Positions 33,215 through 42,480 of a stretch of 64,000 bases of DNA are shown here, one piece after another. The stretch is from Streptomyces sp. NRRL F-2664 (lineage in GTDB: Bacteria > Actinomycetota > Actinomycetes > Streptomycetales > Streptomycetaceae). The position numbers were made by a program, and so were the translations under genes. The notes below the pieces were generated by a model that was not told the DNA's origin, did no database searches, and saw nothing but the letters and a program-made list of their open reading frames with translations. The stretch covers positions 62,001 to 126,000 of the forward strand of contig NZ_JOFX01000039.1 of NCBI RefSeq assembly GCF_000719345.1, in the 5' to 3' direction. How positions within the stretch are numbered: the first letter of the stretch is position 1; every line of letters starts with the position of its first letter.

Positions 33215-33278
33215 GCGGCCTGAGCGGCCTGAGCGGCCTGAGCGGCCTGAGCGGCCTGAGCGGCCTGAGCTGCCTGAG
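33210..33278 (+). repeat. Nine-base tandem repeat CCTGAGCGG
   Basis: Six perfect head-to-tail copies (33210-33263), one with a single change, and a partial eighth. The repeat begins inside the hadB-like gene and supplies its TGA stop. A looser related pair, GAGCGGCTGACTGG, occurs at 33339 and 33378. Confidence 0.9.
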
Positions 33279-33418
33279 TCATGCGCGTCCGAGTGGGCCT
33301 GCGGCTCTGCGTGCCTCAGTGTGCGCGTCCGAGATCGCGAGCGGCTGACTGGCTGAGTGCCTCAGGTCCAAGGGCGTGAGCGGCTGACTGGTTGAGCGCC
33401 CGAGTGCTGGAGCGCCTG

Positions 33419-33454
33419 CGCCTCCCCGCCCTCGCGCGCGAGGGCGGGGAGGCG
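33419..33454 (+). terminator. 36-base perfect palindromic hairpin
   Basis: CGCCTCCCCGCCCTCG (33419-33434) and CGAGGGCGGGGAGGCG (33439-33454) with loop CGCG: 16 paired bases. It closes the dehydratase operon ahead of the tetR promoter. Confidence 0.85.
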
Positions 33455-33515
33455 CGTAGAGGGCGGGTGCCCGCCCCCTCGCCGCCCGGCTCGGGTCGGC
33501 CCGGTCGTCGAGCCC

Positions 33516-33545
33516 TTGACCAAGTTAGTGATTGCGTACTAACTT
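33516..33545 (+). promoter_or_regulatory. tetR promoter with overlapping operator
   Basis: TTGACC (33516-33521) is a -35 box. AAGTTAGT (33522-33529) and ACTAACTT (33538-33545), spaced by eight bases, cover the spacer and -10 area. The start codon follows at 33552, so the transcript is leaderless or nearly so. Confidence 0.8.
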
Positions 33546-33551
33546 CATCGC

Positions 33552-34121
33552 ATGGCAAGGATGAGCGCAGAGGAGCGACGCGAGAGCGTCATCCGCGCGG
33601 CGATGCACGAGTTCGCCCGGGGCGGGTACTACGGGACCTCCACCGAGGCGATCGCCAGGCGGGTCGGGGTGTCGCAGCCGTACCTCTTCCGGCTCTTCCC
33701 CAACAAGCAGGCGATCTTCCTGGCCGCGTCCGAGCGCTGCCTGAGGGACACGCGTGAGGTGTTCGCCGCCGCGGTCGAGGGGCTGAGCGGCGAAGAGGCC
33801 GAGCGCGCCATGGCCGAGGCGTACACCCGACTGATCACCGAGGATCCGGACAAGCTCCAGATGCAGCTCCAGATGTACGTCACCGTCGCCGCCGCGGAAG
33901 CGGCCGGCGACCACGCGCTGGGCGAGCTGGTCCGCCAGGGCTGGATGGAGCTCTGGGACACCGTGCACCTGCCGCTGGGTGCGGATGCGAAGGAGACCAC
34001 GACGTTCATGGCCTACGGCATGCTGATCAACACGCTCGCCGCGATGGGCTTCCCGCCCGGGCATCGGGTGTGGGAGGGGTTCTACCCCACGACGCGGGTC
34101 ACGGGCCGGTCGGAGAGGTGA
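33552..34121 (+). CDS. TetR-family repressor
   Basis: 189 aa. The N-terminal HTH is EERRESVIRAAMHEFARGGYYGTSTEAIARRVGVSQPYLFRLFPNKQAIFLAA, a standard TetR DNA-binding domain; the rest is a helical ligand pocket. It is followed by a DHA2 efflux pump, and matching AGTTAGT-N8-ACTAAC sites lie before both genes. It therefore most likely represses itself and the pump, and is released by a pump substrate. Confidence 0.92.
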   Translation: MARMSAEERRESVIRAAMHEFARGGYYGTSTEAIARRVGVSQPYLFRLFPNKQAIFLAASERCLRDTREVFAAAVEGLSGEEAERAMAEAYTRLITEDPDKLQMQLQMYVTVAAAEAAGDHALGELVRQGWMELWDTVHLPLGADAKETTTFMAYGMLINTLAAMGFPPGHRVWEGFYPTTRVTGRSER

Positions 34122-34165
34122 CGGCGGACGCGTGCGCGGACCTTCGCGCATCCGCACGTCCATGC

Positions 34166-34189
34166 AAGTTAGTCAGCAATAACTAACAA
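34166..34189 (+). promoter_or_regulatory. Second TetR operator, before the efflux gene
   Basis: AAGTTAGT and ACTAACAA with an eight-base spacer, the same architecture as the site before tetR. It ends 15 bases before the pump's ATG. Confidence 0.78.
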
Positions 34190-34204
34190 CCGCAGGGGGA
34201 CATC

Positions 34205-35659
34205 ATGCACACACCGGAAGCAGGAACAGCACTGCGCGGGCCCGCCGTCTGGGCCCTCGTCCTCACCGCCGTGGCCGGGTTCATGGCCGCCCTCGACAAC
34301 CTGGTCGTGACCACCGCCCTCCCCGCCATCCGCGCCGACCTCGGCGGCGGGCTGGAGGACCTGGAGTGGACGGTGAATGCCTACACGCTCACCTTCGCCG
34401 TCCTCCTCATGTTCGGCGCGGCCCTCGGTGACCGCTTCGGCCGCCGCCGGCTGTTCATCGCCGGCCTCGCCGTCTTCACCGGCGCCTCCGCCACGGCCGC
34501 CCTCTCGCCCAGCATCGAGGCCCTCATCGCCGCCCGCGCCGTGCAGGGCGTGGGCGCAGCCGTCATGATGCCGCTCACCCTCACCCTCCTCACCGCGGCC
34601 GTTCCGGCCGCCCGCCGGGGCACGGCCCTCGGCATCTACGGCGCCGTCACGGGCCTGGCCGTCGCCAGCGGCCCCCTCATCGGCGGCAGCCTCACCGAGC
34701 ACATCTCCTGGCAGTGGATCTTCTGGCTCAACGTGCCGATCGGCCTGGCCCTGATCCCGCTCGCCCGCCTCCGCCTCGCCGAGTCCACCGCCCCGGGCGC
34801 CCGCCTCGACGTCCCCGGCACCCTCCTGATCAGCGGTGGCCTCTTCGGCATCGTCCATGCCCTCGTCAACGCCAACGCCGAGGGCTGGACCAGCGCCCCC
34901 GTCCTCACCGGCCTGGTCCTCGGCTCCGCCCTCGTCGCCGGCTTCGTGTACCACGGCTCCCGCGCCGCGAACCCCATGCTCCCCATGCGGCTCTTCCGTG
35001 ACCGCGGCTTCCTGGGGATCAACCTGGCCGGCCTGCTGATGTACCTGGGCATGTTCGGTTCGATCTTCCTGCTCAGCCAGTTCCTCCAGGGCGTCGCCGG
35101 CCACTCGCCCACCGAAGCAGGCCTGCGCATGCTCCCCTGGACCGGCATGCCGATGATCGTGGCCCCGCTGGCCGGGATCCTCGCCGACCGCATCGGAGGC
35201 CGCCCCGTGGTCGCCGCCGGACTGGCCTTCCAGGCCCTCGGCCTCGGCTGGTTCGCCGCGATCCTGAGCACGGACGTCTCGTACGCCGCACAGCTGCCGC
35301 CGCTGATCCTCAGCGGGATCGGCATGGCCCTCTACTTCGCCCCCGCGGCCCATGTCCTGATGTCCACCGTCCGCCCCGCCGACCAGGGCAGGGCCTCCGG
35401 TGCGAACAACGCCCTGCGCGAGGTCGGCGGAGCCCTCGGCGTCGCCGTCCTGGCCTCCGTCTTCTCCGCCCAGGGCGGCTACGCCTCCCCGCAGTCCTTC
35501 ACCGACGGCACCGTCCCGGCCCTGTGGGTGGGCGCCGCAGCGGTCGCCCTCGCCGCCGCACTGGCCCTGCTGGTACCCCGCAGGTCCGCGACCGCCCCTG
35601 CCCCGGTCCTCGCGGGCCGGACCGCCACGGGCCCCGAGAAGGTGCCGGCCGCGAGCTGA
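34205..35659 (+). CDS. DHA2-type MFS drug efflux transporter
   Basis: 484 aa with about 14 membrane spans, the EmrB/QacA arrangement. Motif D1 LDNLVVTTALPAI, motif A GDRFGRRRLF and motif C GLAVASGPLIGGSL are readable. A GGGGGAC ribosome site precedes the ATG. Control by the upstream TetR protein is implied by the operator. Substrate cannot be deduced; such pumps export antibiotics, dyes or secondary metabolites. Confidence 0.92.
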   Translation: MHTPEAGTALRGPAVWALVLTAVAGFMAALDNLVVTTALPAIRADLGGGLEDLEWTVNAYTLTFAVLLMFGAALGDRFGRRRLFIAGLAVFTGASATAALSPSIEALIAARAVQGVGAAVMMPLTLTLLTAAVPAARRGTALGIYGAVTGLAVASGPLIGGSLTEHISWQWIFWLNVPIGLALIPLARLRLAESTAPGARLDVPGTLLISGGLFGIVHALVNANAEGWTSAPVLTGLVLGSALVAGFVYHGSRAANPMLPMRLFRDRGFLGINLAGLLMYLGMFGSIFLLSQFLQGVAGHSPTEAGLRMLPWTGMPMIVAPLAGILADRIGGRPVVAAGLAFQALGLGWFAAILSTDVSYAAQLPPLILSGIGMALYFAPAAHVLMSTVRPADQGRASGANNALREVGGALGVAVLASVFSAQGGYASPQSFTDGTVPALWVGAAAVALAAALALLVPRRSATAPAPVLAGRTATGPEKVPAAS

Positions 35660-35712
35660 CCGCCCATCGCACACCGACCGTCCCCGCACCCAGAGCGACA
35701 GGAGAACACGTC

Positions 35713-36111
35713 ATGCCCGACATCCCCTGGTCCGTGCCCACCCCGGCAGAGCCCGGCGCCGAGGCCCACGTCATGGCCTCCCGCTTCGAGACCGCCACCC
35801 TCACCGGCGCCATCAGGTTCCTCCTCAAGGCCCCCGGCATCGTCCGCCAGATGCGCAAGGCCCCCGGCGCCCACGGAGTCGCCCTCCGGGCCCGCCTCCT
35901 GCAGCGCACCTTCCTCACCCTCTCCGCGTGGGAGGACCGCGACGCGCTGTACCGCTTCGCCCGCTCCGAGCCCCACCGCACCAGCGCCCGCGCCGCCGGC
36001 GCGTACATGCGGGAATCCGTCTTCGTCCACTGGACCGCGCCGGCCGCCGAGCTGCCCATCACCTGGGCCGAGGCCGAGCGCCGCCTCGCCGAGCAGCAGG
36101 CGGGCCGCTGA
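35713..36111 (+). CDS. Small alpha/beta-barrel-like protein, DUF3291-like
   Basis: 132 aa with an AGGAGA ribosome site. Reads HVMASRFETATLTGAIRFLLKAPGIVRQMRKAPGAHGVALRARLLQRTFLTLSAWEDRDALYRFARSEPHRTS, a pattern like ferredoxin-fold DUF3291/monooxygenase-like proteins (FLTLSAWED and FARSEPH). No catalytic residue is obvious. It follows the efflux pump by 53 bases and may be in the same TetR-controlled unit, so it could act on the exported compound. Family call is moderate. Confidence 0.65.
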   Translation: MPDIPWSVPTPAEPGAEAHVMASRFETATLTGAIRFLLKAPGIVRQMRKAPGAHGVALRARLLQRTFLTLSAWEDRDALYRFARSEPHRTSARAAGAYMRESVFVHWTAPAAELPITWAEAERRLAEQQAGR

Positions 36112-36136
36112 CCCGCCGGCACGGAGGGACCTACGC

Positions 36137-36180
36137 GTACGGTCCGTGCCCCGCAAGGATGCGCGGGGCACGGACCGTAC
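36137..36180 (+). terminator. 18-bp hairpin between the efflux operon and murB
   Basis: GTACGGTCCGTGCCCCGC (36137-36154) pairs perfectly with 36163-36180; TCTTG follows. It ends ten bases before the murB start codon. Confidence 0.88.
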
Positions 36181-36190
36181 TCTTGTCCAC

Positions 36191-37246
36191 GTGCAGGAAC
36201 TCCACGACGCCCCCCTCGCCCCGCTGACCACCTTCCGCCTCGGTGGCCCCGCCGCGCGTCTGGTCACCGCGACCACCGACGCCGAAGTGGTCGCCGCCGT
36301 CCGGGCTGCGGACGAGAGCGGCACCCCGCTCCTGATCATCGGCGGCGGCAGCAACCTCGTCATCGGCGACCGCGGCTTCGACGGAACCGCCCTGCGCATC
36401 GCGACGACCGGCTTCACCCTCGACGGCACCACCTTGGAACTCGCCGCCGGCGAGAACTGGAGCGACGCCGTCGCCCGCACCGTCGCAGCAGGGCTCGCCG
36501 GCATCGAATGCCTCGCCGGCATCCCCGGCTCCGCCGGCGCCACCCCGATCCAGAACGTCGGGGCGTACGGGCAGGAGGTCTGCGACACCATCACCGAGGT
36601 CGTCGCCTACGACCGCACCACCGGCGAAACGGTCACCCTCACCGCCGCCGAGTGCGCCTTCCGCTACCGCAACAGCACCTTCAAGGACCAGCCTGACCGC
36701 TACGTCGTCCTGCGCGTGCGCTTCGCCCTGGAGGACGCCGGCGGCCTCTCGGCGCCCATCAAGTACCCCGAGACCGCCCGCGCCCTCGGCGTCGAGGCCG
36801 GCGACCGGGTCCCCGCCGCCACCGCCCGCGAGACCGTCCTGCGCCTGCGCGCCGGCAAGGGCATGGTCCTCGACCCCGCCGACCACGACACCTGGTCCGC
36901 CGGCTCCTTCTTCCACAACCCGATCCTGACCGACGAGGCCTACGCCGCCTTCCTCACCCGCGTCCAGGACCGCCTCGGCCCCGACACCGCCCCACCCGCC
37001 TACCCCGCCGGCCAGGGCCGTACGAAGACCAGCGCGGCCTGGCTGATCGACAAGGCCGGCTTCACCAAGGGCTACGGCACCGGCCCCGCCCGCATCTCCA
37101 CCAAGCACACCCTCGCCCTCACCAACCGCGGCGGGGCCACCACCGAGGACCTCCTCGCCCTGGCCCGCGAGGTCGTCGCCGGCGTCCACGCCGCCTTCGG
37201 CGTCACCCTCGTCAACGAGCCGGTGACGGTCGGCGTCAGCATCTGA
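36191..37246 (+). CDS. murB: UDP-N-acetylenolpyruvoylglucosamine reductase
   Basis: 351 aa from the GTG at 36191, giving MQELHDAPLAPLTTFRLGGPA; an ATG at 36146 lies inside the terminator stem and is rejected. MurB reduces the enolpyruvyl group to form UDP-MurNAc in peptidoglycan synthesis, using FAD and NADPH. FAD-domain motifs LIIGGGSNLVIGDRGFDG and LAGIPGSAGATPIQNVGAYGQEV are clear, as are AGSFFHNPI and AAWLIDKAGFTKGYG of the substrate domain. No ribosome site is obvious, so the mRNA may be leaderless. Confidence 0.95.
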   Translation: MQELHDAPLAPLTTFRLGGPAARLVTATTDAEVVAAVRAADESGTPLLIIGGGSNLVIGDRGFDGTALRIATTGFTLDGTTLELAAGENWSDAVARTVAAGLAGIECLAGIPGSAGATPIQNVGAYGQEVCDTITEVVAYDRTTGETVTLTAAECAFRYRNSTFKDQPDRYVVLRVRFALEDAGGLSAPIKYPETARALGVEAGDRVPAATARETVLRLRAGKGMVLDPADHDTWSAGSFFHNPILTDEAYAAFLTRVQDRLGPDTAPPAYPAGQGRTKTSAAWLIDKAGFTKGYGTGPARISTKHTLALTNRGGATTEDLLALAREVVAGVHAAFGVTLVNEPVTVGVSI

Positions 37247-37262
37247 GGAGCCCCGGCCGCCC

Positions 37263-37679
37263 ATGCTCTGTCCCCTTCACGGGGCCGGTACGGACCCCAC
37301 TCGGCTCGTGGGTCGCACGCTCAGCAGGGTCGTCGCGTCCTGGCACGTCAGTGACGGCGAACGCTCCGAGGCCCCCCTCGACGTCTGGCTGATCGACAGC
37401 GTCGGCGACACGATCCGGATCACCACCGGCTCCGACCAGTGCCTCATCGTCGAGTCCGCCCCGCCCCACGAGCCGTACGACATGGGGGAGTGGGGCCGCA
37501 TCGAGGTCGGCGAGGACCTCGGCGACCACCCCTTCCTGCGCCACCTCGGGGAGACCGTCTCCTCGGTCGCCGAATTCGCCCTGCCCGAACAGGGCCGCAC
37601 CCACCTGGAGATCGGCTTCCCGAACGGCCGCCGCGTACGTGCCGACTGCTACGAGGGAGACCTGCGGCTCACCCGGTGA
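37263..37679 (+). CDS. Conserved hypothetical protein
   Basis: 138 aa. Strand-rich reading: RTLSRVVASWHVSDGERSEAPLDVWLIDSVGDTIRITTGSDQCLIVESAPPHEPYDMGEWGRIEVGED, without signal or membrane segment. I do not recognise the family. It follows murB by 16 bases and probably shares its transcript. The last 11 bases overlap the convergent adenosine deaminase gene. Confidence 0.65.
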   Translation: MLCPLHGAGTDPTRLVGRTLSRVVASWHVSDGERSEAPLDVWLIDSVGDTIRITTGSDQCLIVESAPPHEPYDMGEWGRIEVGEDLGDHPFLRHLGETVSSVAEFALPEQGRTHLEIGFPNGRRVRADCYEGDLRLTR

Positions 37680-38688
37680 GCCAGTCGTCGATCCCCGCCA
37701 GCAGCTTCGCCTGCACCTCGTCCGGCGCGGCGCTGCCCCGCACCGACTGGCGGGCCAGCTCGGCGAGCTCCGCGTCCGTGAAGCCGTGGTGGCGGCGGGC
37801 GATCTCGTACTGTGCGGCCAGCCGGGACCCGAACAGCAGCGGGTCGTCCGCACCCAGCGCCATGGGCACCCCGGCCTCGAACAGCGTGCGCAGCGGGACG
37901 TCCTCGGGCCGCTCGTACACACCCAGGGCGACGTTCGACGCGGGGCACACCTCGCAGGTGATCTGCCGGTCCGCGAGCCGCTGCAGCAGCCGCGGGTCCT
38001 CCGCGGCCCGGACACCGTGCCCGATACGGGCCGCGTGCAGGTCGTCGAGGCAGTCGCGGACCGAGGACGGGCCGGTGAGCTCACCGCCGTGCGGGGCCGC
38101 CAGCAGACCGCCGTCGCGGGCGATGGCGAAGGCCCGGTCGAAGTCGCGCGCCATGCCGCGGCGCTCGTCGTTGGACAGCCCGAACCCGACGACACCGCGG
38201 TCGGCGTAGCGCACGGCGAGCCGGGCCAGGGTGCGGGCGTCCAAGGGGTGCTTCATGCGGTTCGCGGCGATGAGCACGCGCATGCCGAGGCCGGTCTCGC
38301 GGGAGGCCGCGTCGACGGCGTCCAGGATGATCTCGACGGCCGGGATCATCCCGCCGAGCAGCGGAGCGTAGGAGGTGGGATCCACCTGGATCTCCAGCCA
38401 GCCGCTGCCGTCGCGGACGTCCTCCTCCGCGGCCTCCCGCACCAGGCGCCGGATGTCGTCGGGCTCGCGCAGGCAGGAACGGGCGGCGTCGTAGAGCCGC
38501 TGGAAGCGGAACCAGCCCCGCTCGTCCGTGGCGCGCAGCTTGGGCGGCTCCCCGGCGGTCAGGGCGTCGGGAAGGCGTACGCCGTACTTGTCGGCGAGCT
38601 CCAAGAGGGTCGATGGTCGCATCGAGCCGGTGAAGTGCAGGTGGAGGTGGGCCTTCGGCAGAAGCGTGAGATCGCGTACGTGCTCCAT
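37669..38688 (-). CDS. add: Adenosine deaminase
   Basis: 339 aa. Converts adenosine (and deoxyadenosine) to inosine in purine salvage. Zinc and catalytic motifs are all present: KAHLHLHFTGSM, APHGGE, RIGHG and LGADDPLLFG. The length fits bacterial adenosine deaminases. Streptomyces have several such paralogues, so substrate could also be an adenosine derivative. It converges with the gene downstream of murB. Confidence 0.92.
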   Translation of the reverse strand: MEHVRDLTLLPKAHLHLHFTGSMRPSTLLELADKYGVRLPDALTAGEPPKLRATDERGWFRFQRLYDAARSCLREPDDIRRLVREAAEEDVRDGSGWLEIQVDPTSYAPLLGGMIPAVEIILDAVDAASRETGLGMRVLIAANRMKHPLDARTLARLAVRYADRGVVGFGLSNDERRGMARDFDRAFAIARDGGLLAAPHGGELTGPSSVRDCLDDLHAARIGHGVRAAEDPRLLQRLADRQITCEVCPASNVALGVYERPEDVPLRTLFEAGVPMALGADDPLLFGSRLAAQYEIARRHHGFTDAELAELARQSVRGSAAPDEVQAKLLAGIDDWLTG

Positions 38689-38842
38689 CCGGTGATCCTG
38701 CCGTACCGCTGCGCTCGGCGGGAGGGGGATTTACCGATCGGGGGCTTGCGCGAACGGGTGAGCGGGCGCGCCGCCGCTGCCCCCGGGCCCCCGCGCCTCA
38801 AACGCCGGCGGGGCTGGATGAGCCGGCAGGGCCGGAAATGCT

Positions 38843-38875
38843 TGGGCGGCGGCACCCCTCGGGTGCCGCCGCCCA
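38843..38875 (-). terminator. 15-bp hairpin behind aspC
   Basis: TGGGCGGCGGCACCC pairs perfectly with GGGTGCCGCCGCCCA across CTC, 26 bases beyond the aspC stop on the minus strand. Confidence 0.85.
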
Positions 38876-38900
38876 GTTCGTGCTGCGGGCCGCCTGAGGC

Positions 38901-40127
38901 CTAGGCCTTGGCCTCCGCCAGGAGCTTCTGGATGCGGGACACGCCCTCGACCAGGTCCTCGTCGCCCAGGGCGTACGACAGGCGCAGGTAGCCCGGGGTG
39001 CCGAAGGCCTCGCCGGGGACGACCGCGACCTCTGCCTCGTCGAGGATCAGGGCCGCCAGCTCGACGGAGGTCTGCGGGCGCTTCCCGCGGATCTCCTTGC
39101 CCAGGAGGTCCTTGACCGACGGGTAGGCGTAGAACGCGCCCTCGGGGGTCGGGCAGAAGACGCCCTCGATCTCGTTGAGCATCCTGACCATCGTCTGGCG
39201 GCGCCGGTCGAAGGCCTTGCGCATCTCGGCGACCGCGTCCAGGTCGCCCGAGACGGCGGCCAGCGCGGCGACCTGGGCCACGTTGGAGACGTTGGAGGTG
39301 GCGTGCGACTGGAGGTTCGTCGCCGCCTTGACGACGTCCTGCGGGGCGATGACCCAGCCCACGCGCCAGCCCGTCATCGCGTACGTCTTCGCCACGCCGT
39401 TGACGATGATGCACTTGTCGCGCAGCGCGGGGACGAGGACCGGCAGCGAGGTGAACTTCGCGTCGCCGTACACCAGGTGCTCGTAGATCTCGTCCGTCAG
39501 CACCCACAGGCCGTGCTCGGCGGCCCACTCGCCGATCGCCTTCGCGTCGGCCTCGCTGTAGACCGCACCGGTCGGGTTGGAAGGGGAGACGAACAGGACG
39601 ACCTTGGTGCGCTCGGTGCGTGCCGCTTCCAGCTGCTCGACGGAGACGCGGTAGCCGGTGGTCTCGTCGGCGACGACCTCGACCGGGACACCGCCCGCGA
39701 GGCGGATCGACTCCGGGTAGGTGGTCCAGTAGGGGGCCGGGACGATGACCTCGTCACCCGGGTCCAGGACGGTCGCGAAGGCCTCGTAGATCGCCTGCTT
39801 GCCGCCGTTGGTCACCAGGACCTGCGACGCCTCGACCTCGTAGCCGGAGTCGCGCAGCGTCTTGGCGGCGATGGCGGCCTTCAGCTCCGGCAGGCCGCCG
39901 GCCGGCGTGTACCGGTGGTACTTGGGGTTGCGGCAGGCCTCGACCGCGGCTTCGACGATGTAGTCCGGGGTCGGGAAGTCGGGCTCGCCCGCGCCGAAGC
40001 CGATCACCGGGCGTCCGGCGGCCTTGAGGGCCTTGGCCTTGGCGTCCACGGCGAGGGTGGCGGACTCGGAAATGGCGCCGATACGGGCGGACACCCGGCG
40101 CTCGGAGGAAGGCGTTGCAGAGGTCAT
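38901..40127 (-). CDS. aspC: Aspartate aminotransferase (class I PLP enzyme)
   Basis: 408 aa from the ATG at 40127. Transfers the amino group between aspartate and 2-oxoglutarate. Visible: [56 protein letters not shown], and the PLP lysine in [17 protein letters not shown] 17-residue longer in-frame reading has no ribosome site. It is the usual neighbour of tRNA-Trp and secE in Streptomyces and is transcribed away from them. Confidence 0.93.
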   Translation of the reverse strand: MTSATPSSERRVSARIGAISESATLAVDAKAKALKAAGRPVIGFGAGEPDFPTPDYIVEAAVEACRNPKYHRYTPAGGLPELKAAIAAKTLRDSGYEVEASQVLVTNGGKQAIYEAFATVLDPGDEVIVPAPYWTTYPESIRLAGGVPVEVVADETTGYRVSVEQLEAARTERTKVVLFVSPSNPTGAVYSEADAKAIGEWAAEHGLWVLTDEIYEHLVYGDAKFTSLPVLVPALRDKCIIVNGVAKTYAMTGWRVGWVIAPQDVVKAATNLQSHATSNVSNVAQVAALAAVSGDLDAVAEMRKAFDRRRQTMVRMLNEIEGVFCPTPEGAFYAYPSVKDLLGKEIRGKRPQTSVELAALILDEAEVAVVPGEAFGTPGYLRLSYALGDEDLVEGVSRIQKLLAEAKA

Positions 40128-40320
40128 ACCGGCAATCGTCCCAGACGGCGATGAGACGCGGCACACCGTTTCAGTCAACGGACCGGAGCATGTCAGCCCG
40201 GGTGCTGTTCGACGTCACGGCCCGGTTCACGTACACTCACCTGTCGTTGGACCTCGCCGACCGCTGCAAAGCGTGAGCACTCCGTGCACTCGCGCGGATG
40301 CGGTAGGTTGGGGGACGCAA

Positions 40321-40393
40321 AGGGTCGTAGCTCAATTGGTAGAGCACTGGTCTCCAAAACCAGCGGTTGGGGGTTCGAGTCCCTCCGGCCCTG
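40321..40393 (+). tRNA. tRNA-Trp (CCA)
   Basis: 73 nt. AGGGTCG pairs with CGGCCCT (one G-U), discriminator G. Loop CTCCAAA in stem CTGGT/ACCAG gives anticodon CCA. A TAGGTT -10-like box lies at 40304-40309. Confidence 0.97.
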
Positions 40394-40499
40394 CTCCACA
40401 CTCCTTCTCGGATGTGTGTGCGCAGGTACGTACTTAGATGCAACGCCGTGCGGCGCAACCGGGCGCGGTACGGCCACGACCCGGATTCAGGTGAGAGAC

Positions 40500-40781
40500 G
40501 TGACGGACGCCCTGGGCTCCATCGACAAGCCTGACGCCGAGGACGAGACGCGCGAGAAGAAGGCCCGCAAGGGCGGCAAGCGCGGCAAGAAGGGTCCTCT
40601 GGGCCGTCTCGCGCTGTTCTACCGCCAGATCGTCGCGGAACTCCGCAAGGTTGTCTGGCCCACTCGCAATCAGCTCACGACGTACACCACCGTGGTGATT
40701 GTCTTCGTGGTCATCATGATCGCTCTGGTGACCGTGATTGACTATGGGTTCCAGGAAGCCATCAAGTTCGTCTTCGGCTGA
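40500..40781 (+). CDS. secE: Protein translocase subunit SecE
   Basis: 93 aa from a GTG at 40500; [16 protein letters not shown] is the expected Streptomyces start and AGGTGAG lies upstream. A basic stretch ([38 protein letters not shown]) is the amphipathic helix, followed by one membrane helix ([21 protein letters not shown]). SecE clamps SecY in the Sec translocon. It sits before nusG as in nearly all bacteria. Confidence 0.95.
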   Translation: MTDALGSIDKPDAEDETREKKARKGGKRGKKGPLGRLALFYRQIVAELRKVVWPTRNQLTTYTTVVIVFVVIMIALVTVIDYGFQEAIKFVFG

Positions 40782-40861
40782 TCCCCGCGGAGGGCGGCGC
40801 CTTGATGGGTGCCGCCCCTTTTCGCATGTTCCACCACTTTTTCCAGGAAGAAGCAGCCACC

Positions 40862-41773
40862 GTGTCTGACCCGAACCTGAACGCGAGCCACGACTCCGTC
40901 GAGTCCGTCGAGGACGAGCTCGACATCGTCGAGGCGGCAGACGCTGTGGACCCCGACGAGGCCGAGCTCGCCGACATCGAGGCGGGTGACGCCGCCGAGG
41001 AGGCCGCGCTGCACGTCTCCGACGACGAGGTCGAGTCGGACGACGACGAGGCCGAGGCCGAGGCCGGCGACGACGAGGCCGCCGAGCCCGACGCCGAGCT
41101 CGAAGAGGCCGCCGACGGCGCCGAGACCGCGCAGGACGCCGAAGAGGCCGAGCCGGTCGACCCGATCCAGGCCCTGCGCGAGGAACTGCGCCTCCTCCCC
41201 GGCGAGTGGTACGTGATCCACACCTACGCCGGCTACGAGAAGCGCGTGAAGGCCAACCTGGAGCAGCGCGCCGTCTCGCTGAACGTCGAGGAGTTCATCT
41301 ACCAGGCCGAGGTGCCCGAGGAAGAGATCGTCCAGATCAAGAACGGCGAGCGCAAGAACGTCCGGCAGAACAAGCTGCCCGGCTACGTCCTCGTCCGCAT
41401 GGATCTGACGAACGAGTCCTGGGGCGTCGTCCGCAACACCCCCGGCGTCACCGGCTTCGTGGGCAACGCCTACGACCCGTACCCGCTGACCCTGGACGAG
41501 ATCGTCAAGATGCTCGCCCCGGAGGCGCAGGAGAAGGCCGCCAAGGCCGCCGCGGAAGAGGCCGGTCTGCCCGCGCCCGCCGTCAAGCGCACCATCGAGG
41601 TCCTGGACTTCGAGGTCGGCGACTCGGTCACCGTCACCGACGGTCCGTTCGCCACGCTCCAGGCGACCATCAACGAGATCAACCCCGACTCGAAGAAGGT
41701 CAAGGGCCTCGTCGAGATCTTCGGTCGCGAGACCCCGGTCGAGCTCAGCTTCGACCAGATCCAGAAGAACTGA
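40862..41773 (+). CDS. nusG: Transcription termination/antitermination protein NusG
   Basis: 303 aa from a GTG ([12 protein letters not shown]). The first ~95 residues are an acidic Glu/Asp/Ala extension typical of actinobacterial NusG. The NGN domain follows ([49 protein letters not shown]) and then a KOW domain ([51 protein letters not shown]). NusG couples RNA polymerase with Rho and the ribosome. An upstream in-frame ATG at 40802 lacks a better site. Confidence 0.95.
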   Translation: MSDPNLNASHDSVESVEDELDIVEAADAVDPDEAELADIEAGDAAEEAALHVSDDEVESDDDEAEAEAGDDEAAEPDAELEEAADGAETAQDAEEAEPVDPIQALREELRLLPGEWYVIHTYAGYEKRVKANLEQRAVSLNVEEFIYQAEVPEEEIVQIKNGERKNVRQNKLPGYVLVRMDLTNESWGVVRNTPGVTGFVGNAYDPYPLTLDEIVKMLAPEAQEKAAKAAAEEAGLPAPAVKRTIEVLDFEVGDSVTVTDGPFATLQATINEINPDSKKVKGLVEIFGRETPVELSFDQIQKN

Positions 41774-41815
41774 TCCACTCCCCTGGATCACGGCTTCTGA
41801 GCCACCGCTTCCGGA

Positions 41816-41860
41816 CAGGTCAGACCACCCCTCGTGGGCGGTCTGACCTGCTCGGTTTTT
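41816..41860 (+). terminator. Intrinsic terminator between nusG and rplK
   Basis: CAGGTCAGACC (41816-41826) pairs with GGTCTGACCTG (41840-41850), followed by CTCGGTTTTT. A classical stem plus T-run, separating secE-nusG from rplK-rplA. Confidence 0.9.
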
Positions 41861-41956
41861 AGCCCCGCACTGATACCCGTTATCGTGGTGCGGTATGCCT
41901 CCATCCGGATGACCGGATGGGCGGCTGAAAACTCTCACTAGGACCCGGAGAGAGCA

Positions 41957-42391
41957 ATGCCTCCCAAGAAGAAGAAGGTCACGGGGCTTATCAAGCTCCA
42001 GATCAAGGCCGGTGCGGCCAACCCGGCTCCGCCGGTCGGCCCCGCGCTCGGTCAGCACGGCGTCAACATCATGGAGTTCTGCAAGGCCTACAACGCCGCG
42101 ACCGAGTCGCAGCGTGGCATGGTCGTGCCGGTGGAGATCACGGTCTACGAGGACCGCACCTTCACCTTCATCACCAAGACTCCGCCGGCGGCGCGCCTCA
42201 TCCTGAAGCACGCGGGCATCGAGAAGGGCTCCGGCGAGCCCCACAAGACCAAGGTCGCCAAGCTCACGGCTGCCCAGGTCCGCGAGATCGCCGAGCTGAA
42301 GATGCCCGACCTGAACGCCAACGACATCGACGCCGCCGTGAAGATCATTTCCGGTACCGCGCGCTCGATGGGCGTCACGGTCGAGGGCTGA
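41957..42391 (+). CDS. rplK: 50S ribosomal protein L11
   Basis: 144 aa. [49 protein letters not shown] is the invariant L11 N-terminus with the Pro-rich thiostrepton-binding region (PPVGPALGQ). L11 forms the GTPase-associated centre with 23S rRNA. GGAGAGAG precedes the ATG. The gene leads a two-gene unit with rplA, in which L1 usually represses translation of both. Confidence 0.97.
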   Translation: MPPKKKKVTGLIKLQIKAGAANPAPPVGPALGQHGVNIMEFCKAYNAATESQRGMVVPVEITVYEDRTFTFITKTPPAARLILKHAGIEKGSGEPHKTKVAKLTAAQVREIAELKMPDLNANDIDAAVKIISGTARSMGVTVEG

Positions 42392-42480
42392 TCCAGCCAC
42401 CGCCCAGCACCACCAGTGGTAGGGCCAAGCGCTGGCCCGCACCACGACTCCATGCCTGAATCCGAAATACAGGAGCTGAA

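Noticed and set aside
36146..36190. Upstream ATG as murB start
   Set aside because: It lies within the stem of an 18-bp terminator; the GTG at 36191 gives the conserved N-terminus.
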